Assembly (NCBI RefSeq): GCF_019175365.1 | Contig: NZ_CP059572.1 | Location: 6,572,001-6,636,000, forward strand | Direction of reading: 5' to 3' | From: Actinomadura graeca | GTDB taxonomy: Bacteria > Actinomycetota > Actinomycetes > Streptosporangiales > Streptosporangiaceae | DNA: 64,000 nt | Shown here: one piece after another, positions 1 through 9,348 of the stretch | Position numbering within the stretch: the stretch's first letter is position 1 | Layout of the letters: every line of letters starts with the position of its first letter | The notes under the pieces: model-generated | Seen by the model: only the letters and a program-made list of their open reading frames with translations | Database searches by the model: none | What the model was told of the DNA's origin: nothing | Position numbers and translations under genes: made by a program

Positions 1-2
1 GC

Positions 3-164
3 TCCGGTGGCGGGCAGGGCCCGTCCGCGGCACCCGGGCCGGGCGGGCGGCAGCAGCCCCCGCCGCTGTGGGGCGGGAAGCGCGGGTCCGGAGAGGGACC
101 GCCGATCCCGTTCTGGCTCCGTCCGGTGGAAGGCCCGTCCGGTGAGGCGGATCGGGACGAGTGA
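3..164 (+). CDS. C-terminal end of an unidentified protein (partial)
   Basis: An open frame enters from the left edge and stops at the TGA at 162-164. The last 53 codons are mostly G/C-ending and encode a Gly/Pro/Gln-rich tail ending in Glu-Ala-Asp-Arg-Asp-Glu. The stop overlaps the GTG at 161 of the next gene (GTGA), the usual sign of translational coupling, so this is probably the upstream member of the same operon. No domain is visible in so short a piece and I cannot name the protein. Its neighbours (a TcpC/VirB8-like membrane protein and a lytic transglycosylase) would suit a membrane or conjugation-apparatus component, but that is inference only. Confidence 0.55.
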   Translation, partial: SGGGQGPSAAPGPGGRQQPPPLWGGKRGSGEGPPIPFWLRPVEGPSGEADRDE

Positions 165-817
165 TGAACCTGAACGACCGGCAGCGCAAGGTCCTGTTCG
201 CCGGGCTTGTGGTGGCGCTGGCGCTCGTCGGCGTGTACCTGACGGTCGCCTCTCCCGGCGACGAGCAGGACGATCCCTCGGACCGTCCGAGCGCCGCCGT
301 CTCGGCCACCGCGGGTCCGACCGGCCCGGCGTCGCCCCCCGCGGGCATCCACAGCGCCGTGAACCCGGGCGACTTCGACGTGTACCGGCTGCTGCCGTTC
401 TCCCGGCAGGAGTTCGCGACGGCGGCGGACCTGGCGCAGCGATTCGTCGCCGCGTACGGGACGTACCGCTTCGACGAGAATCCGCAGGCGTACATCGGGC
501 GGCTGTCGGGACTCGTCACCGACGAGCTGCGCGGCGAGCTCGCACGGGGCGCGGCGGCGCCCGGCATCCTGGACGAGCGCCGGCAGCAGCAGGTCGTCGC
601 GGTGGGGTCCTCGACGCTGGACCGGGTCCGCGACATCGAGGACAACTCGATCATCTTCCTGGTGACCGGGAAGCAGCAGATCACCAGGGCGGGCAAGGAC
701 GGCGCGGACAGCAAGCAGTACGCCGTGACGGTCGCGCGGGACGGGGGATCCCTGAAGGTCTACTCCTTCCAGCCCGCCGAGGCGGGCCAGGCGGGCGACA
801 CGGGTGATCGGGGATGA
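161..817 (+). CDS. Single-pass membrane protein, possibly TcpC/VirB8-like
   Basis: This encodes 218 residues from GTG 161, or 217 from the ATG at 164; the coupled overlap with the preceding gene makes either start possible. A hydrophobic helix at about residues 10-30 (VLFAGLVVALALVGVYLTVA) is followed by a Ser/Pro/Ala-rich linker and a compact domain from about residue 80 (FSRQEFATAADLAQRFVAAY onwards). That plan, one N-terminal helix plus a small extracytoplasmic NTF2-like domain, is the plan of VirB8/TcpC scaffold proteins of conjugation machines. The assignment rests on topology and context, not on a signature motif. The stop overlaps the start of the next gene (ATGA at 814-817), a wall-cutting enzyme, which fits an envelope-spanning complex. 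Confidence 0.6.
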   Translation: MMNLNDRQRKVLFAGLVVALALVGVYLTVASPGDEQDDPSDRPSAAVSATAGPTGPASPPAGIHSAVNPGDFDVYRLLPFSRQEFATAADLAQRFVAAYGTYRFDENPQAYIGRLSGLVTDELRGELARGAAAPGILDERRQQQVVAVGSSTLDRVRDIEDNSIIFLVTGKQQITRAGKDGADSKQYAVTVARDGGSLKVYSFQPAEAGQAGDTGDRG

Positions 818-1863
818 CCCCCCGGCGGCTCATGGCGGTGGCGGCCCTCGGCGTCGCCACGGCGGTCTTCATAGCGATGATCTTCGTGCCCGTGCTGTTC
901 GGCGCGAGCCAGTTCATGTTCGGCGGCGGCGTGGGCGGCGGCTGCGTGGACGTCTCCCAGGCGAACGCGCAACCCGCCGCGGCGACGGACGCCAGGGCGA
1001 TCCCCGCCGACTACCTGGGCTTCTACAAGAAGGCGGGCGGCCAGTACGGCATCCCGTGGAACGTCCTCGCGGGCATCGGGAAGGTCGAGACCGGGCACGG
1101 CACGTCCAACCTCCCGGGCGTCAAGAGCGGCGAGAACTACGCGGGCGCCGGCGGGCCCATGCAGTTCCTTGCGCCCACCTTCAAGGCGTTCGCTGTGGAC
1201 GGCGACAAGGACGGGCGCAAGGACCGCTACGACCCCGCCGACGCCATCCCCACCGCCGCCGCCTACCTCAAGCACAACGGCGCACCGCAGCGGATGCGTA
1301 CCGCGATCTTCATGTACAACCATTCGTGGGACTACGTGAACCTCGTCCTGGACTGGGCGAAGAAGTATGTCGGCGGCGACTTCGAGGTCGTCCAGTCCAA
1401 CGGCGTCGAGTGCCAGGACAACGACCTCCCCGCGAACGCCGGCGAGCTCGTCCAGAGGATCATCGCGTTCGCGATGGCGCAGCGCGGCAAGCGGTACATC
1501 TTCGGCGCGACCGGCCCGGACGCGTGGGACTGCTCCAGCCTGCTCCAGGCGGCCTACCGGTCCGCCGGGGTGGCGATCCCCCGGACGACGTTCGAGCAGT
1601 GGCCGTTCGGCGTGAAGATCGCCAAGGGGAAGGAGCAGCCCGGCGACCTGGTGTTCTTCAACTCCGGACCCGGCACCTCGTCCAACAACCCCGGGCACGT
1701 CGGCATGGTGATTGGCGGCGGGAAGATGGTGGTGGCGAGCTGCTCGACGTGCGTGCCCAACATCGGGGTGAAGCCCTACAAGCGCTCCGACTGGGTGGGG
1801 ACGACGCGTCCGCTGGCCCGCAAGGACCTCCAGAAGAAGCTTTCGGAGCTGGCGGCCCAGTAG
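814..1863 (+). CDS. Membrane-anchored lytic transglycosylase / NlpC-P60 endopeptidase
   Basis: This 349-residue two-domain peptidoglycan hydrolase has an N-terminal helix (about residues 6-30, MAVAALGVATAVFIAMIFVP) that anchors or exports it. A lysozyme-like lytic transglycosylase domain follows at about 60-190; the likely catalytic Glu is in KVETGHG and GGPMQF is typical of the fold. An NlpC/P60 (C40) domain covers about 215-345, with the catalytic Cys in DCSSLLQAAY and His in PGHVGMVIGGG. Such fusions cut both glycan and peptide and open the wall for secretion or conjugation machines (as in Tn916-like elements), but are also found in chromosomal actinobacterial operons. Translation is coupled to the upstream membrane protein through an ATGA overlap. 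No integrase or relaxase is visible inside the window. Confidence 0.85.
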   Translation: MTPRRLMAVAALGVATAVFIAMIFVPVLFGASQFMFGGGVGGGCVDVSQANAQPAAATDARAIPADYLGFYKKAGGQYGIPWNVLAGIGKVETGHGTSNLPGVKSGENYAGAGGPMQFLAPTFKAFAVDGDKDGRKDRYDPADAIPTAAAYLKHNGAPQRMRTAIFMYNHSWDYVNLVLDWAKKYVGGDFEVVQSNGVECQDNDLPANAGELVQRIIAFAMAQRGKRYIFGATGPDAWDCSSLLQAAYRSAGVAIPRTTFEQWPFGVKIAKGKEQPGDLVFFNSGPGTSSNNPGHVGMVIGGGKMVVASCSTCVPNIGVKPYKRSDWVGTTRPLARKDLQKKLSELAAQ

Positions 1864-1866
1864 CGC

Positions 1867-2286
1867 TCAGCAGCCGAAGTCGATGTCGTAGAACGTGCGG
1901 TAGTGATCGGATGTCCAGTACATCCCATCGTGGCCCTCATCGCCGGACGTGATGATGCGGCGCGCGCCGCGGTCCGGGCTGCCGGGGGTCTTCACCGTGT
2001 ACTCGTGGTAGAAGCCGCGGGGCTTCGCGGGCAGGTGGCCTTCCCGGTTCTGGAACACCGAGCCGTCCTGCGGGTACGGATAGGGTCCGCCCTTGTCGAT
2101 CAGGGCGATGGTGTCGCCGGCCTGCTCGGGGAGCCGTGTCTCGCAGATCGGGGGGATCGCCTGCGCGTGGACGCCGGTCACGGAGACGGCGGCGGGGGCG
2201 GCCGAGGCGGGGGCGGAAGCCGGGCCGAGGAGCCCGGCGGCGAGCAGCGGCGCGATCACGAACATGCGGTAGCGGGGGGAGCTCAT
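1867..2286 (-). CDS. Secreted guanyl-specific ribonuclease, RNase Sa family
   Basis: A 139-residue exported protein. The ATG at 2286 gives an Arg-containing N-terminus, hydrophobic core (FVIAPLLAAGLLG) and Ala-rich cleavage region, followed by a mature domain of about 95 residues that closely resembles Streptomyces RNase Sa. Recognisable elements are PYPQDGSVFQNRE, FYHEYTVKTPG (catalytic Glu), RGARRII (catalytic Arg) and YWTSDHYRTF (catalytic His). Cysteines near the two ends of the mature domain match the RNase Sa disulfide. The family cleaves single-stranded RNA 3' of guanine outside the cell. It converges on the preceding lytic transglycosylase, 3 bases apart. No barstar-type inhibitor gene is seen nearby. 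Longer in-frame starts exist but would bury the signal peptide. Confidence 0.93.
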   Translation of the reverse strand: MSSPRYRMFVIAPLLAAGLLGPASAPASAAPAAVSVTGVHAQAIPPICETRLPEQAGDTIALIDKGGPYPYPQDGSVFQNREGHLPAKPRGFYHEYTVKTPGSPDRGARRIITSGDEGHDGMYWTSDHYRTFYDIDFGC

Positions 2287-2293
2287 AGGGTGA

Positions 2294-2482
2294 GTGTCGC
2301 CCGCGGACCCCCCGCCCGTCACTGCCCGATCCGGCAATTCAGGGGAACTTGCCGACAGTGTCACCGGACGGTCAGCGGGGTTCACCACGTCCGACGTGCT
2401 CCGCGCGGTGCCGCTCGGCGGGCAGGACGTCCCGGCCCTGCTGGGCTCCCTGGCCGCCTCGGCGGGACGCCCGGCCGCATAA
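2294..2482 (+). CDS. Possible small ORF, unknown
   Basis: A GTG-started 62-codon frame lies between the divergent RNase and Mut7-C genes. Its last 33 codons (from FTTSDVLRAVPLGGQDVPAL to the TAA) end almost exclusively in G or C, as real genes here do, whereas the first half does not. It may be a small gene with a later start, a remnant of an older gene, or chance. No homologue or domain is recognised, and no convincing ribosome-binding site is seen. Confidence 0.25.
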   Translation: MSPADPPPVTARSGNSGELADSVTGRSAGFTTSDVLRAVPLGGQDVPALLGSLAASAGRPAA

Positions 2483-2522
2483 TCCGGAGGGGATCGGGCG
2501 GGTCCCGTGTCATGCTGGCGGC

Positions 2523-3284
2523 GTGGAGCCCGAGATACACATCCGGATCGCCGACGACCTGCTGATGTTCCTGCCCGCCGCCCGGCGCGAGCCCGCGCGC
2601 CGGGTGACCTACGACGGGACCTCGACCCTGGGGCACCTCGTGGAGTCGCTCGGCGTGCCGCTGCCCGAGGCCGGCCCGATGACGATCCGCGGCGAGCGGG
2701 TCGAGCCGGCGTCCCGTCCCGCGGCCGGGGACGAGGTTCTTGTGGAGGCGGTGCCGCGTCCGCAGCCCGTCCCGCTGGAGCCCGGGCAGGCCGCACCCCG
2801 CTTCCTCTTGGACGTCCACCTGGGCACGCTGGCCCGGCGCATGCGCCTCCTCGGCCTCGACACCGCCTACCACAACGACATGGACGACCCGGCGCTGGTC
2901 GTCCAGGCCAACGCGGAGCGGCGCGTGCTCCTCACCCAGGACCGCGGCCTGCTCCGCCGCCGCGCCCTGTGGTTCGGCGCGTACGTCCGCGGCTCGCGCC
3001 CCGACGACCAGCTCCGCGACCTCCTGGAGCGGTTCGCGCCCGCCCTGGCGCCCTGGACGCGCTGCACCGCCTGCAATGGCCCCCTCGTCCAGGTGGACAA
3101 ACGCGACATCGAGCGGGACCTGGAGGCGGGCACCCGCCGCAGCTACGACGTCTACGGCCGGTGCGCCGAGTGCGGGCGGGTCTACTGGCGCGGCGCGCAC
3201 GGCGGCCACCTGGAGGCGATCGTCCGGGACGCGACACGCGTCGTGAACGGAACCGGCCCGGCCCGCGCCACCGTCTCAGAGTGA
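2523..3284 (+). CDS. Mut7-C RNase-domain protein with ubiquitin-like N-terminus
   Basis: A 253-residue protein from the GTG at 2523; longer in-frame starts run through sequence without coding bias. Residues 1-80 look like the beta-grasp Mut7-C ubiquitin-like domain. About 95-250 is the Mut7-C domain: a PIN-like fold beginning FLLDVHLGTLARRMRLLG, with acidic positions in NDMDDPAL and LTQDRGLL. It ends in a zinc-ribbon with cysteine pairs CTAC and CAEC. Family members are predicted RNases, named after the C-terminal part of the nematode exonuclease Mut-7; their bacterial substrate is not established. The Nudix gene begins 28 bases downstream, so the two are probably co-transcribed, suggesting a nucleotide or RNA hygiene role. 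Confidence 0.85.
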   Translation: MEPEIHIRIADDLLMFLPAARREPARRVTYDGTSTLGHLVESLGVPLPEAGPMTIRGERVEPASRPAAGDEVLVEAVPRPQPVPLEPGQAAPRFLLDVHLGTLARRMRLLGLDTAYHNDMDDPALVVQANAERRVLLTQDRGLLRRRALWFGAYVRGSRPDDQLRDLLERFAPALAPWTRCTACNGPLVQVDKRDIERDLEAGTRRSYDVYGRCAECGRVYWRGAHGGHLEAIVRDATRVVNGTGPARATVSE

Positions 3285-3312
3285 ACGTTGCGGAAGGAAA
3301 CCCAAGGAGCTG

Positions 3313-3711
3313 GTGACGATCGACCTCGTCGTGGTGGGTGCCGCGATCATTTCGGACGGACGGCTGCTCAGCGCCCAGCGCGCGGAGCCGCCGCACATGG
3401 CCGGCGGATGGGAGCTGCCCGGCGGCAAGGTGGACCCGGGCGAGTCGGACGAGGACGCCCTCGTCCGCGAGTGCCACGAGGAACTCGCCATCAAGGTCCG
3501 CCTGGGCCGCCGCATCGGCGGCGACTGGCGCCTGAGCGAACGCAGTCTCCTCAGGGTGTGGACGGCCGAGATAATCCAGGGCAAGCCACGCGCCCTGGAG
3601 CACCTCGAACTACGCTGGCTCACCCCCGCCGAGCTCTACGACGTCGACTGGCTCCCCGGGGACCGTCCCGTCATAGAAGAACTGGCCCACTCCCATCCCT
3701 GGCACCCCTGA
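3313..3711 (+). CDS. Nudix hydrolase (MutT-like)
   Basis: A 132-residue protein starting at GTG 3313, with AAGGAG four bases upstream (3304-3309). The Nudix box is intact in its metal-binding parts: GGKVDPGES, then RECHEEL, with Ala where most members have the last Gly (EELAI). Length and layout match single-domain MutT/8-oxo-dGTP-type pyrophosphohydrolases, which remove oxidised nucleotides from the pool; the true substrate cannot be read from sequence. It follows a predicted RNase gene by 28 bases and converges on the NlpC/P60 gene, leaving only 20 bases between the two stops. Confidence 0.88.
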   Translation: MTIDLVVVGAAIISDGRLLSAQRAEPPHMAGGWELPGGKVDPGESDEDALVRECHEELAIKVRLGRRIGGDWRLSERSLLRVWTAEIIQGKPRALEHLELRWLTPAELYDVDWLPGDRPVIEELAHSHPWHP

Positions 3712-3731
3712 CCCGACCCAGGCGGCCGGGA

Positions 3732-4739
3732 TCAACCGATGCGGTTGGCGCCGGCGAAGTCGGAGCGGTCGGAGAGGTTGGAGATCTTCACCACATCGCC
3801 GGTCTGCGGGGCGTGCAGGAACTTGCCTCCGCCCAGGTAGATGCCCATGTGGTGGACGCTGCTGCCGAAGTACACCAGGTCGCCGGAGCGCAGGGAGCCG
3901 CGGGAGACGCGGTGGCCGAGGGCGAGCAGGTCGCCGGTGTAATGGGGGAGGCCCGGCTTGCCGACCTGGGCGTATGCCCAGACGACGAGGCCGGAACAGT
4001 CGAAGGTGCCGGGCCCGGCGGCGGCCCACACGTAGGGGGAGCCGAGCTTGGTGAGCGCCTTGCGGGCCATCTTGGCGGGGAGGCCGGAACCCTTGATCGT
4101 CGCCGAAAGGCCGGTGCGGGGGTCCTTGATGTGGGTGGTGGTCAGTTTGTCGAGCCGTTTGGTGACTTCCGTCACCTTGGCCTTGGCGGCGCGGCGGGCG
4201 GCCTCGGCCTGGGCGGCGGCCTGGCGGACCTGCGCGGTCTTGGCCTCGGCGGCGCGTCTTGCCTGGTAGGCCTGGTCGATCTGCTTGCGCAGGGCCGCGA
4301 CGGCCGTGGCCTGATTCTGGGCAAGGTAGGCCCGGTCGGACAGGCCGTCGGTGGAGCCGCCCGTCCCGAAGATCGCGTCGGGCCCGCCGCTCATGTAGTT
4401 CGCTGCGGCCAGCCGTCCGAGGCGCTCGCGGGCGGGGGCGGCCTGGGCCTCCAGGGCGGCGGCGGCCTCTGCGGCGGCCTGCTCGTCCTTGCGGGCCCTG
4501 CCCAGGTCGACGCGGGTCTTGTTGTACTTCTCGGTGAGCTTCTCGGCCTCGACGTTGAGTTCGCCGAGGCTCTTGCGGAGGCCGCTCTCCGAGGTCGGCA
4601 GCGGGTCCGGGGACGGCGCCCCGAACGGCTGCGCCGCGTGCGCGGCGATCGGCGCGGTGGCGCCGAGGGCGATCAGGATGACGGTGGCCGCGGTGGCGGC
4701 GGGCGCGCGGCGGCGCCGCCGGTGGGAATCCGGTGCCAA
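3732..4739 (-). CDS. Secreted coiled-coil NlpC/P60 peptidoglycan hydrolase (RipA-like)
   Basis: This encodes 335 residues from a TTG at 4739. The start is supported by GGAGAGGAG nine bases upstream and by a signal peptide directly after it (basic RRRRR, hydrophobic VILIALGATAPIAA, Ala cleavage site). Residues about 55-205 are Ala/Lys/Glu/Arg-rich coiled coil. About 230-335 is the NlpC/P60 domain, with catalytic Cys in FDCSGLVVWAY and His in SVHHMGIYLGGG. The plan is that of RipA/CwlO-type DL-endopeptidases, which cleave stem peptides during growth and separation and are restrained by the coiled coil. A c-di-AMP riboswitch lies in the leader, so expression should respond to c-di-AMP, as is known for such hydrolases in actinobacteria. 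Confidence 0.92.
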   Translation of the reverse strand: MAPDSHRRRRRAPAATAATVILIALGATAPIAAHAAQPFGAPSPDPLPTSESGLRKSLGELNVEAEKLTEKYNKTRVDLGRARKDEQAAAEAAAALEAQAAPARERLGRLAAANYMSGGPDAIFGTGGSTDGLSDRAYLAQNQATAVAALRKQIDQAYQARRAAEAKTAQVRQAAAQAEAARRAAKAKVTEVTKRLDKLTTTHIKDPRTGLSATIKGSGLPAKMARKALTKLGSPYVWAAAGPGTFDCSGLVVWAYAQVGKPGLPHYTGDLLALGHRVSRGSLRSGDLVYFGSSVHHMGIYLGGGKFLHAPQTGDVVKISNLSDRSDFAGANRIG

Positions 4740-4757
4740 GCCGGTGTTCTCCTCTCC

Positions 4758-4880
4758 CTGCGCGCCTACCGGGTTAGCTGACGGGTTCGGGCCAGGAGGC
4801 GCCCTACGACGTGCGTCGATTCACCCCAGGGATGGTGGGTCCCCGGTTCTCCGCGGTGGGAGACTCGGCGCTCCGGCCGC
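4758..4880 (-). promoter_or_regulatory. ydaO-yuaA (c-di-AMP) riboswitch
   Basis: Read on the minus strand, the leader of the NlpC/P60 gene holds the conserved blocks of the c-di-AMP riboswitch in order: CCGCGGAGAACCGGGGA near 4839-4855, GGGGTGAATC at 4818-4827, GTAGGGCGCC near 4798-4807, and CCCGAACCCGTCAGCTAACC followed by CGGTAGGCG at 4763-4791. The Shine-Dalgarno and TTG start follow directly. In this class c-di-AMP binding normally shuts off expression of wall hydrolase and osmolyte genes. The outer boundaries are approximate because I judged them from the conserved blocks only. Confidence 0.9.
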
Positions 4881-5013
4881 AGACCCCGGGGGGCGGGGCC
4901 TCCAGACGACCGGATCTTGAGGGAGAGTACAAAGGATGGGCAAAGTTGGCCAATCCGAAAACCGTGTGACGGGCGGTACGTCCTACTCGGGCGGGGTCGG
5001 GCGCCCGGCCAAG

Positions 5014-5019
5014 TAGAAT
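5014..5019 (+). promoter_or_regulatory. Candidate -10 box of typA
   Basis: TAGAAT matches the actinobacterial -10 consensus TANNNT. It lies 55 bases before the typA start, in the gap between the divergent riboswitch leader and typA. No clear -35 hexamer stands at the usual distance. Confidence 0.4.
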
Positions 5020-5074
5020 GGGGCCTGCCGCGCGTCTGCGGCGACTCCTGAACTCTCACGCAAGGCGAGCCCGC

Positions 5075-6928
<1,854 letters not shown>

Positions 6929-7064
6929 CCCGCGGATTAGCCGGGTTCGGGGCGGGCACCACAGAAGACCGAGTCCGGCAGAAGCCAGACGAGCGTTCCG
7001 GCGGACCGAGCGCTGCGGCCGACCGCGGCGGCCGAGCCTTCCCGGCCGACCGAGCGCTAGAGGG

Positions 7065-7096
7065 AGCGGGGGCCGCCCGCACAGGCGGCCCCCGCT
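7065..7096 (+). terminator. Terminator hairpin after typA
   Basis: A perfect 13-bp inverted repeat (AGCGGGGGCCGCC with its complement) closes a 6-base loop. It has no strong U-tract, which is common in actinomycetes. It lies about 140 bases after the typA stop and ends that unit. Confidence 0.7.
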
Positions 7097-7128
7097 TCTC
7101 GCCCGCGATTTATGGACGGGCCGAAAAC

Positions 7129-7162
7129 GGCGGCGGTCCGGGGAGATCCCCGGGCCGCCGCC
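7129..7162 (-). terminator. Terminator hairpin after the FHA gene operon
   Basis: A 15-bp stem with one mismatch (GGCGGCGGTCCGGGG pairing across an AGAT loop). Read on the minus strand it is followed by TTTT. It sits about 30 bases past the stop of the zinc-ribbon/FHA gene, closing the six-gene minus-strand operon. Confidence 0.7.
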
Positions 7163-7192
7163 GTCATCGTTCGCTTCGTGCTCCGCTCCGCG

Positions 7193-8566
7193 TCAGCTGA
7201 GCTGGACGGTCCCCGTCACGTCCGCGGCGAGGCGGAGCTGGTCGCCGTCGCGGAGGGGCGCCTCCACGCCGCGGGGGAGTCGCTCGCCGTTGACGAACGT
7301 CCCGTTGGTGGAGCCCTCGTCACGGACCCAGGCGGTGCCGGACGGGTCGAGCCAGAGCGTCGAGTGGCGCCGCGACACGTTGTCGTACTGCGTGAACGTG
7401 GCCGCCACCGGCGACTGGCCCGCGTCGCGGCCCAGCACGAGGTGCTGTCCCACCGAGATCTTCAGCTCGCCCGTGGGGAACTGGATCCGCAGGACCGGCG
7501 TGCCCTTCTGCGGCAGCGCGCGCAGGCACGAGTCGCACTGCGCGGCGCCCGGGTTGGTCAGGACCGCCTCGCAGTACGGGCACATGAACGCGGTGCTGTC
7601 GCTCGGCGGCTGTGACCGGGACGGGCTGTGGTCCGGCGGCAGCAGCGTCGCCTCACGGCCGTGCGGCGGAGGTATCACCGGGCGGTTCTCGTGCTGGTGG
7701 GCCGGCGGCGCGCCGAAGTCGTGGTCGCCTGGACCGGGCTGGGGGGCGCCGTACTGGTTCTGCTGCTGGTATTGGTCCTGCTGAGGGGGCGCGCCCCACG
7801 GGTCGGGCTGCTGCTGTTGCGGCTGCGGCGCGGCGGCCCAGGGATCGGGGGACTGCTGCTGGTGCTGCGCGGGCGGCTGACCGCCGTGCTGGCCCTGCTG
7901 CTGTCCGTAGTCGGGCTGCCCGTAGTCCTGAGGGCCCTGCTGCTGAGGCGGGCCGGAGGGCTGCTGCGACTGCTGGGGCATGGGGGCGCCCCACGGGTCG
8001 GGCTGCTGTTGCTGCTGCGGCGCACCCCACGGGTCCTGCGACTGCCCGGGCGGGCCCTGCTGCTGCGGCGCGTTCTGATACGGGTCGCGCGCCTGCTGCT
8101 GGGGGGCCTGCTGCTGGTACGGGTCGTGCGGAGCGTGCTGGGGCTGCTGCTGGTACGGCTGCTGACCGTGCTGGGGGGCGCCGTGCTGGGGAGCGCCGTG
8201 CTGGGGGCCACCGTGCTGAGGTCCGCCGCCGTGCTGGGGGCCGCCGTGCTGCGCGCCGCCCTGCTGGGGTCCGCCGTACTGGGGGGCACCCTGCTGGGGG
8301 CCGCCCTGCTGGGGGCCACCGTACTGAGGTGCGCCCTGCTGGGGACCGCCGCCGTATTGGGGGGCCCCGTGCTGCGGGCCGCCGTGCTGGGGACCACCCT
8401 GCTGGGGTCCGCCGTACTGGGGGGCATTTTGCTGCGGGCCGCCGTAGCCGCCCTGAGCGTGCTGGTGGGCGCTGCCGGCGCGTGCCAGGTTGGCCCCGCA
8501 GCTCAGGCAGAGCAGATCGCCCGGCTGGAACGGTTCGTCACAGACAGGACAGTTCAAGGTCGCCAT
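7193..8566 (-). CDS. Zinc-ribbon protein with long Gln/Gly/Pro repeat linker and C-terminal FHA domain
   Basis: A 457-residue cytoplasmic protein. A zinc ribbon stands at the start (C6, C9, C20, C23). A low-complexity stretch of nearly 300 residues follows, built on repeated Gly-Gly-Pro-Gln-Gln and Ala-Pro-Gln-Tyr units, then a second zinc-ribbon-like cluster (CPYC, CDSC near 330-347). An FHA domain fills about 365-457, with the core motifs LGRD, SRRH and GSTNGTFVNG. FHA domains bind phosphothreonine, so the natural partner is the Ser/Thr kinase encoded four genes upstream in the same operon. The start overlaps the end of the radical SAM gene by 13 bases. The linker may be disordered or self-associating. 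This is the last gene before the hairpin at 7129-7162. Confidence 0.88.
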   Translation of the reverse strand: MATLNCPVCDEPFQPGDLLCLSCGANLARAGSAHQHAQGGYGGPQQNAPQYGGPQQGGPQHGGPQHGAPQYGGGPQQGAPQYGGPQQGGPQQGAPQYGGPQQGGAQHGGPQHGGGPQHGGPQHGAPQHGAPQHGQQPYQQQPQHAPHDPYQQQAPQQQARDPYQNAPQQQGPPGQSQDPWGAPQQQQQPDPWGAPMPQQSQQPSGPPQQQGPQDYGQPDYGQQQGQHGGQPPAQHQQQSPDPWAAAPQPQQQQPDPWGAPPQQDQYQQQNQYGAPQPGPGDHDFGAPPAHQHENRPVIPPPHGREATLLPPDHSPSRSQPPSDSTAFMCPYCEAVLTNPGAAQCDSCLRALPQKGTPVLRIQFPTGELKISVGQHLVLGRDAGQSPVAATFTQYDNVSRRHSTLWLDPSGTAWVRDEGSTNGTFVNGERLPRGVEAPLRDGDQLRLAADVTGTVQLS

Positions 8567-9348
8567 GACACATCCCCCGCGCGCACCCCGGCGCGTTCGA
8601 GCCTCGACGTGAGGTGATCCATGTCACCCCTTCGCGGGATCCCGATGTAGTACACCCGCCTTCCCTCCGGCCCCTCGTCCACGGACACCTGCACTCGGGG
8701 CCCTGCCGCTTCTCCAGACTCTGCGTCTTGCCTAGTCTCTCCGATGCCGGCCAGTGCCCCGTACCGTTCGCGTCCCAGCGGGGACAGCGGCACGACGCGC
8801 TGGTTGGCCGACCCCTTCCAGAGTAGAGAGCCACTCTCGGAGTGTCGCCCCCCCGGGTTGAGCCGGTCGACGTACGGCCCCGTGATCACGGCGTCACACA
8901 TGTTCAGGATCTCCCGCATCGCTTCGGTCCGCGAGAGCCGAGAGTAGACATATCCGCTGTAGACCAATATGTCCAACCTAATCGTCTCATGCTGGAGGCC
9001 GTCCCGCCATGCGCATATCCCTCGCAGCAGCGCCGCCAGCGCGGACGGCTGCTGGAACGGCTCGCCGCCCGAGATCGTCACGCCGTCGACGGGCCCCGGC
9101 AGCGACTCCAGCCAGCCCAGGATGGCCCTGACCGGAACGGCCTTGCCGGGATCGGCGTCCCACGTGTCACGCGAGAGGCAGCCGTGGCAGTGCAGCGTGC
9201 AACCCTGCGTCCAGATCCCGGCGCGCGTGCCGGGGCCGAGCGTCGTGACCGGATAGTGGGCCTTGGCGAGGAGCAGGCTCTCCCCGGGACCGTCCCGACC
9301 GGGACCGTCCCACCCGGGATCGTCTCTTCCGGATTCGGCGTCCGTCAT
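8554..9348 (-). CDS. Radical SAM / 4Fe-4S activase-like protein (NrdG-like)
   Basis: This 264-residue protein carries a CxxxCxxC iron-sulfur motif at residues 50-57 (CTLHCHGC), preceded by TLGPGTRAGIWTQG, and the glycine motif TISGGEPFQQP. These are hallmarks of small radical SAM activases such as the anaerobic ribonucleotide reductase activator NrdG. No class III reductase or other glycyl-radical enzyme lies alongside. Instead the gene sits between a Clp-like AAA ATPase (ATGA overlap at 9345-9348) and an FHA protein (13-base overlap). The substrate is therefore unknown. The C-terminal 70 residues, rich in Glu/Gly, do not look like NrdG and may be a partner-binding tail. Confidence 0.85.
   Translation of the reverse strand: MTDAESGRDDPGWDGPGRDGPGESLLLAKAHYPVTTLGPGTRAGIWTQGCTLHCHGCLSRDTWDADPGKAVPVRAILGWLESLPGPVDGVTISGGEPFQQPSALAALLRGICAWRDGLQHETIRLDILVYSGYVYSRLSRTEAMREILNMCDAVITGPYVDRLNPGGRHSESGSLLWKGSANQRVVPLSPLGRERYGALAGIGETRQDAESGEAAGPRVQVSVDEGPEGRRVYYIGIPRRGDMDHLTSRLERAGVRAGDVSWRP

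Noticed and set aside
7..807. Long Arg/Gly/Ala-rich frame over the first genes
   Set aside because: It is a shadow frame of the 161-817 gene: Arg/Pro/Gly-rich, no domains, and the alternative frame has proper coding bias and coupled stops.
8200..8430. Possible CRISPR-like short repeats
   Set aside because: The repeats are in-frame codons for Gly-Gly-Pro-Gln-Gln units of the FHA protein, with no constant spacer length.
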